This document shows positions 30,931 through 34,561 of a stretch of DNA of 34,561 bases, one piece after another. Position 1 is the stretch's first letter. Each line of letters opens with the position of its first letter. Both the position numbers and the translations under genes were made by a program. The notes under the pieces were generated by a model that worked only from the letters and a program-made list of their open reading frames with translations, was not told where the DNA came from and did no database searches. Source of the stretch: an uncultured Lachnospiraceae bacterium (lineage in GTDB: Bacteria; Bacillota; Clostridia; Lachnospirales; Lachnospiraceae); NCBI GenBank assembly GCA_949051815.1, contig CARQVR010000032.1, positions 1 to 34,561 on the forward strand. Reading direction: 5' to 3'.

Positions 30931-31929
30931 ATGCAGATCAATATTTATTATGGCGGAAGGGGTCTTATGGATGATCCCACGCTGTTTGTGATAAAGAAGA
31001 TGAAGGAGGTGCTGGAGGAGCTGCGCGTGACGGTGGAAGTCTTCTATCTTTATGAGCAGAAAAACAGCATTCCCACGCTTCCGCAGACGTTGAAAAATGC
31101 GGACGGCGTGATTCTGGCGACGACGCTGGAGTGGTACGGAATCGGCGGCTATTTGCAGTTGTTTCTGGATGCCTGCTGGCTTTACGGTGATAAAGAAAAA
31201 ATCAGCCGGATTTATATGTGCCCCATTGTCATGTCCACCACTTACGGAGAGCAGGAGGCTAAACTGAATCTTGCTACGGCGTGGGAAATATTGGGCGGTC
31301 TTCCTTGCAGCGGCCTTTGCGGCTATATAGCGGACACGTCGCTCTTGGAGGAGAACGGGGATTATATCAGGATTATTGAAAAAAATGCGGAGAATCTTTA
31401 CCGCACGATCAATCAAAAAATGCCCTGTCTGCCCGCCAGCAATCAGGCGGTGAAGCAGAAGGTGGCGATCACGAAAACGGTTAACTTTACCCCGCAGGAG
31501 TCGGAGCAGCTTTCTCAGTATGTGGCGGACGACACTTATGTACAACGCCAAAAAGCGGATATTCAGGAGCTTGCAAGCCTGTTCCGCGATATGATGGGCA
31601 GCAGCGAGAAAGAGGATACCACAGAGTTTGTTGAGGAGATTCGTCAGCACTTTGTGCCCCAGCCGGGATTCGCTGCGGGATTTAAGGTAGTGATTGAGGA
31701 GAAAAAGACGCCGCTTATGATTCAGATAGACGGGACCAGCCTTGACTGTCATTATGGGGAGGGCGGCCGTGTGGATGTGGAGATACAGCTTGACCGCGCT
31801 TCTTTTTCAGACATTGTTTCGGGGAAGACAAGCTTTCAGACTTCCTTTATGGCCGGTGATATGAAGATGAAGGGTGACTTTAAGGTACTGCGCTCGCTCG
31901 ATCAGGTGCTGCGGTTCGGGGCGGTCTGA
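30931..31929 (+). CDS. flavodoxin-like and SCP2 domain fusion protein
   Basis: A 332-residue cytoplasmic protein. Residues 1 to about 165 are a flavodoxin-like fold of the NADPH-dependent FMN reductase kind (INIYYGGRG at the phosphate loop, ATTLEWYGIGGYLQLFLD, PIVMSTTYGEQEA). After a linker, residues about 220-332 match the SCP2 sterol-carrier fold (VDVEIQLDRASFSDIVSG, FMAGDMKMKGDFKVL), which binds lipophilic ligands. The combination suggests redox chemistry on a hydrophobic substrate such as a quinone or lipid, but none is known here. ATG 30931 has AAAGGAAAGGG upstream; it follows rhomboid by 16 bases. Confidence 0.82.
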   Translation: MQINIYYGGRGLMDDPTLFVIKKMKEVLEELRVTVEVFYLYEQKNSIPTLPQTLKNADGVILATTLEWYGIGGYLQLFLDACWLYGDKEKISRIYMCPIVMSTTYGEQEAKLNLATAWEILGGLPCSGLCGYIADTSLLEENGDYIRIIEKNAENLYRTINQKMPCLPASNQAVKQKVAITKTVNFTPQESEQLSQYVADDTYVQRQKADIQELASLFRDMMGSSEKEDTTEFVEEIRQHFVPQPGFAAGFKVVIEEKKTPLMIQIDGTSLDCHYGEGGRVDVEIQLDRASFSDIVSGKTSFQTSFMAGDMKMKGDFKVLRSLDQVLRFGAV

Positions 31930-31995
31930 GCAGCGGATGTTAACCTTATAAATGAGTGTAATAAAAAGCGGATTTATAAATGGAGGAGCCGAAAA

Positions 31996-32400
31996 GTGGA
32001 TAATTGTATTTTTTGTAAAATTGCAAACGGAGAGATTCCCGCAAAGACATTGTATGAAGACGAAAAGTTCCGCGTCATTCTTGATCAGGGTCCGGCAACC
32101 AAAGGACATGCACTGATTTTGCCCAAAGACCACTACGCGGATTTGTTTGAACTGCCGGAGGAGAGGGCCGGGGAGGTTATGAAGCTGGCCAAAAGGATGA
32201 TGCTTAAGATGCGGGAAAAGCTGGGATGCGAGGGATTCAATCTGGTGCAGAACAATGGGGATCTCGCGGGACAGACGGTATTTCATTTCCACCTTCACCT
32301 GATACCCCGCTACAGCGCGGACGGTCAGAAGATCGGATGGAAGCCGCAGGAAGTCGAGCCGGAGGAGCTTGAGGCAGTCAGGAAACAGGTTGTTGACTGA
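31996..32400 (+). CDS. HIT family nucleotide-binding protein
   Basis: A 134-residue cytoplasmic HIT protein, typically a purine nucleoside phosphoramidase or dinucleoside hydrolase. It begins CIFCKIANGEIPAKTLYED, a canonical HIT start with two Cys, and has the signature HFHLHLIP (HxHxHxx) near residue 96. GTG at 31996 is the start, with GGAGGAG seven bases upstream. Length and motifs are complete. The fumarase alpha gene follows 31 bases later. The substrate in vivo is unknown. Confidence 0.93.
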   Translation: MDNCIFCKIANGEIPAKTLYEDEKFRVILDQGPATKGHALILPKDHYADLFELPEERAGEVMKLAKRMMLKMREKLGCEGFNLVQNNGDLAGQTVFHFHLHLIPRYSADGQKIGWKPQEVEPEELEAVRKQVVD

Positions 32401-32431
32401 TGCGGCGCGCGCGTTTGGGAACGGAGGAGAC

Positions 32432-33274
32432 ATGAGGACGATAGAAACGGGAGAAATCACCCGGAATATCAGGGAAATGTGTATAGAGGCGAATCATTTT
32501 CTCTCAGCGGATATGGCGCACGCGATGAAATGCGCGGCGCAGACGGAAGAAGCGGCGCTTGGGAGACAGATTCTGGGGCAATTGCAGGACAATCTGGAGA
32601 TTGCAGGAAGGGATATGATTCCGATTTGTCAGGATACGGGAATGGCGGTGGTATTTCTGGAGATCGGACAGGATGTGCATTTTGAAGGAGAGAATCTGAC
32701 CGATGCGGTCAACGGAGGCGTGCGGCAGGGATATGTGAGCGGTTATCTGCGCAAATCTGTGGTGGGCGATCCTCTGATCCGTGAAAACACGAAGGATAAT
32801 ACCCCGGCGATCATACACAGTGAAATTGTTCCGGGGGATCGGGTGAAGATTACGGTGGCGCCGAAGGGCTTTGGCAGCGAGAACATGAGCAGGATATTTA
32901 TGTTAAAACCCGCGGACGGTGTGGAGGGCGTGAAGGACGCTGTCCTGACAGCCGTAAGAGACGCAGGTCCTAACGCATGTCCGCCTATGGTAGTGGGCGT
33001 AGGAATAGGCGGTACTTTTGAGAAGTGCGCGCTGATGGCGAAACATGCGCTGACCAGACCGCTCGAGGAGCGTTCGGAGATTCCGTATGTCAGGGAGCTG
33101 GAAGAGGAAATGCTTTTACAGATTAACAAAACCGGAATCGGGCCGGGAGGGCTTGGCGGTACGACGACAGCGCTGGCGGTTAATATAGAAACTTACCCTA
33201 CGCATATAGCGGGACTGCCTGTGGCGGTTAACATCTGCTGTCATGTGAACAGACATGCGGTGCGTGTGTTGTAG
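32432..33274 (+). CDS. class I fumarate hydratase, alpha subunit
   Basis: A 280-residue subunit of the oxygen-sensitive [4Fe-4S] fumarase that interconverts fumarate and malate. Cluster ligands are likely the Cys residues in ICQDTG, NACPPM and CCHVNRH. Other family marks are VVGDPL, KGFGSENMS and GIGPGGLGGTTTAL. L(+)-tartrate dehydratase alpha subunits are close relatives and cannot be excluded. ATG 32432 has ACGGAGGAG upstream. The beta subunit gene follows after 158 bases with a large hairpin between, an unusually wide gap for this pair. Confidence 0.92.
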   Translation: MRTIETGEITRNIREMCIEANHFLSADMAHAMKCAAQTEEAALGRQILGQLQDNLEIAGRDMIPICQDTGMAVVFLEIGQDVHFEGENLTDAVNGGVRQGYVSGYLRKSVVGDPLIRENTKDNTPAIIHSEIVPGDRVKITVAPKGFGSENMSRIFMLKPADGVEGVKDAVLTAVRDAGPNACPPMVVGVGIGGTFEKCALMAKHALTRPLEERSEIPYVRELEEEMLLQINKTGIGPGGLGGTTTALAVNIETYPTHIAGLPVAVNICCHVNRHAVRVL

Positions 33275-33343
33275 AGCGGTGCCTGTATGACAAAAGAGCG
33301 GATCTGATTTATCAAAGTTTCGAATGGTGTTTCTTCTATATAT

Positions 33344-33387
33344 AATAGATATAGTGTTTTTGGTTTCGTATAAACACAATATCTATT
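33344..33387 (+). other. large AT-rich hairpin between fumarase alpha and beta genes
   Basis: AATAGATATAGTGTTT (33344-33359) pairs with AAACACAATATCTATT (33372-33387) at 15 of 16 positions around a 12-base loop. No T tract follows, so it is not a normal terminator. It may be an RNA processing or stability element that sets the alpha to beta ratio. Confidence 0.6.
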
Positions 33388-33432
33388 TATTCCCCTTTAT
33401 TTGACAGGGAGAGAAAAGAAAGGTCTGAATAT

Positions 33433-33984
33433 ATGGAGCGACATGTAAAAGTGCCGATAGATAAGAATACGGCCAAAGAATTACGGGCGGGAGATTATGT
33501 GTACCTGACGGGAACGATTTATACCGCGCGTGATGCTGCGCATAAAAGAATGTACGAGGCGCTGGAAAAGGGGGAAGAGCTGCCTCTGGAAATGAAAGAT
33601 AATGTCATTTATTATATGGGGCCGTCTCCGGCAAGGGAAGGCAGGCCGATCGGTTCCGCAGGGCCTACTACAGCCAGCCGCATGGACAAGTATGCCCCGG
33701 CGCTTTTGGATCTGGGCCTGACAGGCATGATTGGAAAAGGAAAACGCGCGGAGACGGTGAAAGAGGCGATTATCAGAAACGGCGCGGTTTACTTTGCGGC
33801 GGTAGGAGGTGCGGGCGCACTTCTGGCCGGTTCCATCAAGGCTTCGGAAGTGATTGCCTATGATGATCTGGGGACAGAAGCGATCCGTAAACTCGAAGTG
33901 GAAAATTTTCCGGTGATCGTAGTGATTGATTCCACAGGACAAAATTTATATGAAACGGCGATTCAGGAATACTGCAGATTATAA
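33433..33984 (+). CDS. class I fumarate hydratase, beta subunit
   Basis: A 183-residue subunit that joins with the alpha subunit to form the active site of class I fumarase. Family marks are AGDYVYLTGTIYTARDAAHKR, YYMGPSPA, GSAGPTTASRMDKY and GMIGKGKR, followed by AVGGAGALLA. ATG at 33433 has AAAGG eleven bases upstream. Like the alpha subunit it could belong to the tartrate dehydratase branch. After its stop come 50 bases with no gene before the tRNA promoter. Confidence 0.92.
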   Translation: MERHVKVPIDKNTAKELRAGDYVYLTGTIYTARDAAHKRMYEALEKGEELPLEMKDNVIYYMGPSPAREGRPIGSAGPTTASRMDKYAPALLDLGLTGMIGKGKRAETVKEAIIRNGAVYFAAVGGAGALLAGSIKASEVIAYDDLGTEAIRKLEVENFPVIVVIDSTGQNLYETAIQEYCRL

Positions 33985-34034
33985 TTGGAAATATAATTTG
34001 TAGACAGGTTTATGAAAGAATCCGCGAAAAGGCA

Positions 34035-34063
34035 TTGACAAACAAAAATACCTTATGTATAAT
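34035..34063 (+). promoter_or_regulatory. consensus sigma-A promoter of tRNA-Ser
   Basis: Perfect TTGACA (34035-34040) and perfect TATAAT (34058-34063) with a 17-base spacer. It drives the tRNA at 34122, with a leader of about 50 bases that can form a GAACTAT/ATAGTTC hairpin. Confidence 0.85.
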
Positions 34064-34121
34064 TACTTTGCGTTGTGGAGACGTGGAACTATATATTTGG
34101 TAGAGGAATAGTTCAGACTGT

Positions 34122-34209
34122 GGAGAAATACTCAAGAGGCTGAAGAGGCGCCCCTGCTAAGGGTGTAGGTCGCTTACGCGGCGCGAGGGTTCAAATCCCT
34201 CTTTCTCCG
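34122..34209 (+). tRNA. tRNA-Ser (GCT)
   Basis: Acceptor GGAGAAA (34122-34128) pairs with TTTCTCC (34202-34208); the discriminator is G. The anticodon loop CTGCTAA gives GCT (codons AGC/AGT). A long variable arm (GTAGGTCGCTTACGCGGCGC region) is typical of serine tRNAs and the T arm is GAGGG-TTCAAAT-CCCTC. The terminal CCA is not encoded. Confidence 0.95.
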
Positions 34210-34211
34210 TT

Positions 34212-34248
34212 AAAAAAGAATCTTAAGAGATTGAGATTTCTTTTTTTT
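34212..34248 (+). terminator. Rho-independent terminator of tRNA-Ser
   Basis: AAAGAATCT (34215-34223) pairs with AGATTTCTTT (34234-34243) with one bulge, and T9 follows through 34248 counting the stem end. It directly follows the tRNA 3' end. Confidence 0.75.
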
Positions 34249-34311
34249 CCCAGTTTTTAATTTTTCAAAATGAGCGATGAAATAAAAATTTTAAAAAATT
34301 AAAAAAAGGGG

Positions 34312-34340
34312 TTGACGATGCCAAACGGTTGTGTTAATAT
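34312..34340 (+). promoter_or_regulatory. strong promoter before the tandem hairpins
   Basis: TTGACG (34312-34317) and TAATAT (34335-34340) with a 17-base spacer, preceded by a long A/T-rich stretch (34261-34308) that resembles an UP element. No open reading frame follows within the window, so a stable RNA or a long leader is likely. Confidence 0.65.
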
Positions 34341-34375
34341 AAATCCGTTGCGTCGGTGAGAACTTACACAACAGC

Positions 34376-34451
34376 GAAGAATGCGAAGCATTCTTCAGGA
34401 GTCAGTCCCGAGGGGATTTACTCAGGAGTTAATCATGTAGTGATTTACTCC
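34376..34451 (+). repeat. three tandem hairpins, including palindromic element copy 2
   Basis: Hairpin 1 is GAAGAATGC-GAA-GCATTCTTC (34376-34396), holding the reverse complement of the element at 15684-15700. Hairpin 2 pairs GAGTCAGTCCC (34399-34409) with GGGATTTACTC (34413-34423). Hairpin 3 pairs GGAGTTAATCA (34425-34435) with TGATTTACTCC (34441-34451). Hairpins 2 and 3 share the outer GAGT/ACTC and differ inside with pairing preserved. Confidence 0.65.
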
Positions 34452-34561
34452 GAAGCACCTTGACAAATAAACAGTAATGCAACCCTGAAAAGATTCCAAA
34501 AGAAGATTTTCAGAAAAGTATCGAACGATACAACCAAGTAATGGAAGCAGATCTGAAAAGA
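34452..34561 (+). other. leader-like DNA at the window end, no gene identified
   Basis: The stretch contains a CTGAAAA/TTTTCAG hairpin (34485-34513) and a short TATC-GAAC-GATA palindrome (34520-34531). An ATG at 34541 opens a frame to the edge but has no ribosome binding site. A strong promoter, hairpins and the tRNA neighbour are compatible with the leader of an rRNA operon that starts beyond the window; I cannot confirm this. Confidence 0.3.

Noticed and set aside
33330..33360. Resemblance to a chromosome dimer resolution (dif) site
   Set aside because: Similarity to the Bacillus dif core is limited and expected in such AT-rich sequence; the hairpin explains the symmetry better.
34460..34488. 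TTGACA as a second promoter before the window end
   Set aside because: No -10-like hexamer occurs 15-19 bases downstream.
34541..34561. Start of a coding gene at the window end
   Set aside because: No ribosome binding site precedes this ATG and only seven codons are visible.

Overview
The window looks like chromosome of an endospore-forming, flagellated member of the Lachnospiraceae (Bacillota, Clostridia). This rests on protein relationships: a Lachnospiraceae-type flagellin, a monoderm Tad pilus locus ending in a DUF6382-FHA protein, BofA and a YaaL-like protein, two-subunit class I fumarase, strong AGGAGG ribosome binding sites and sigma-A promoters of the TTGACA-17-TATAAT kind. Coding density is high and most genes are on the + strand. 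I see no insertion sequence, prophage or CRISPR array.

Layout. (1) 1-6765, housekeeping: a partial tRNA-Lys (minus strand), a TatD-family nuclease, rsmA/ksgA, a large TPR protein with a decayed AAA+-like C-terminus, and glgB with its terminator. (2) 6780-10350, accessory: a promoter-hairpin-T-tract unit that looks like a small RNA, overlapping the 3' end of a frameshifted gene on the minus strand; then a BlaI-type repressor, a BlaR1-type M56 peptidase with a Cys-rich ectodomain, a secreted protein and an unidentified protein. (3) 10415-15654, flagellar: a sigma-D-type promoter with a 5' hairpin, a 1035-residue protein with a FliK-like C-terminus, flagellin and FliS. (4) 15715-16489: divergent yaaL-like (DUF2508) and bofA genes. 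(5) 16526-26719, a complete monoderm Tad/Flp pilus operon: two GxGD prepilin peptidases, TadZ, TadA, TadB, TadC, Flp pilin, a DUF5702 protein, two TadE-like pseudopilins and an FHA protein. (6) 26748-33984: two unidentified small proteins, a NUDIX hydrolase, a dinB operon under an apparent LexA box, a rhomboid protease, a flavodoxin-SCP2 fusion, a HIT protein and fumarase alpha and beta subunits. (7) 34035-34561: tRNA-Ser(GCT) with promoter and terminator, then a strong promoter followed by tandem hairpins, possibly the leader of a stable RNA operon beyond the window.

The most striking signal is a 28-bp imperfect inverted repeat (25 of 28 matching) at 23309-23469. It surrounds 105 bp at the start of the larger TadE-like pseudopilin gene. 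The left arm carries the ribosome binding site and start codon. Inverting the segment would keep the start but bring a stop at codon 32; without inversion, the same repeat could fold the start site into a long hairpin. This is a candidate ON/OFF switch for Tad pilus assembly, but no recombinase gene lies in the window and inversion is unproven. Other notable points are an apparent AUU start in the first Tad gene, a LexA box inside the dinB promoter, the small RNA candidate antisense to a broken gene, and two proteins (TadZ and the TPR protein) that keep nucleotide-binding folds but have lost the P-loop lysine.
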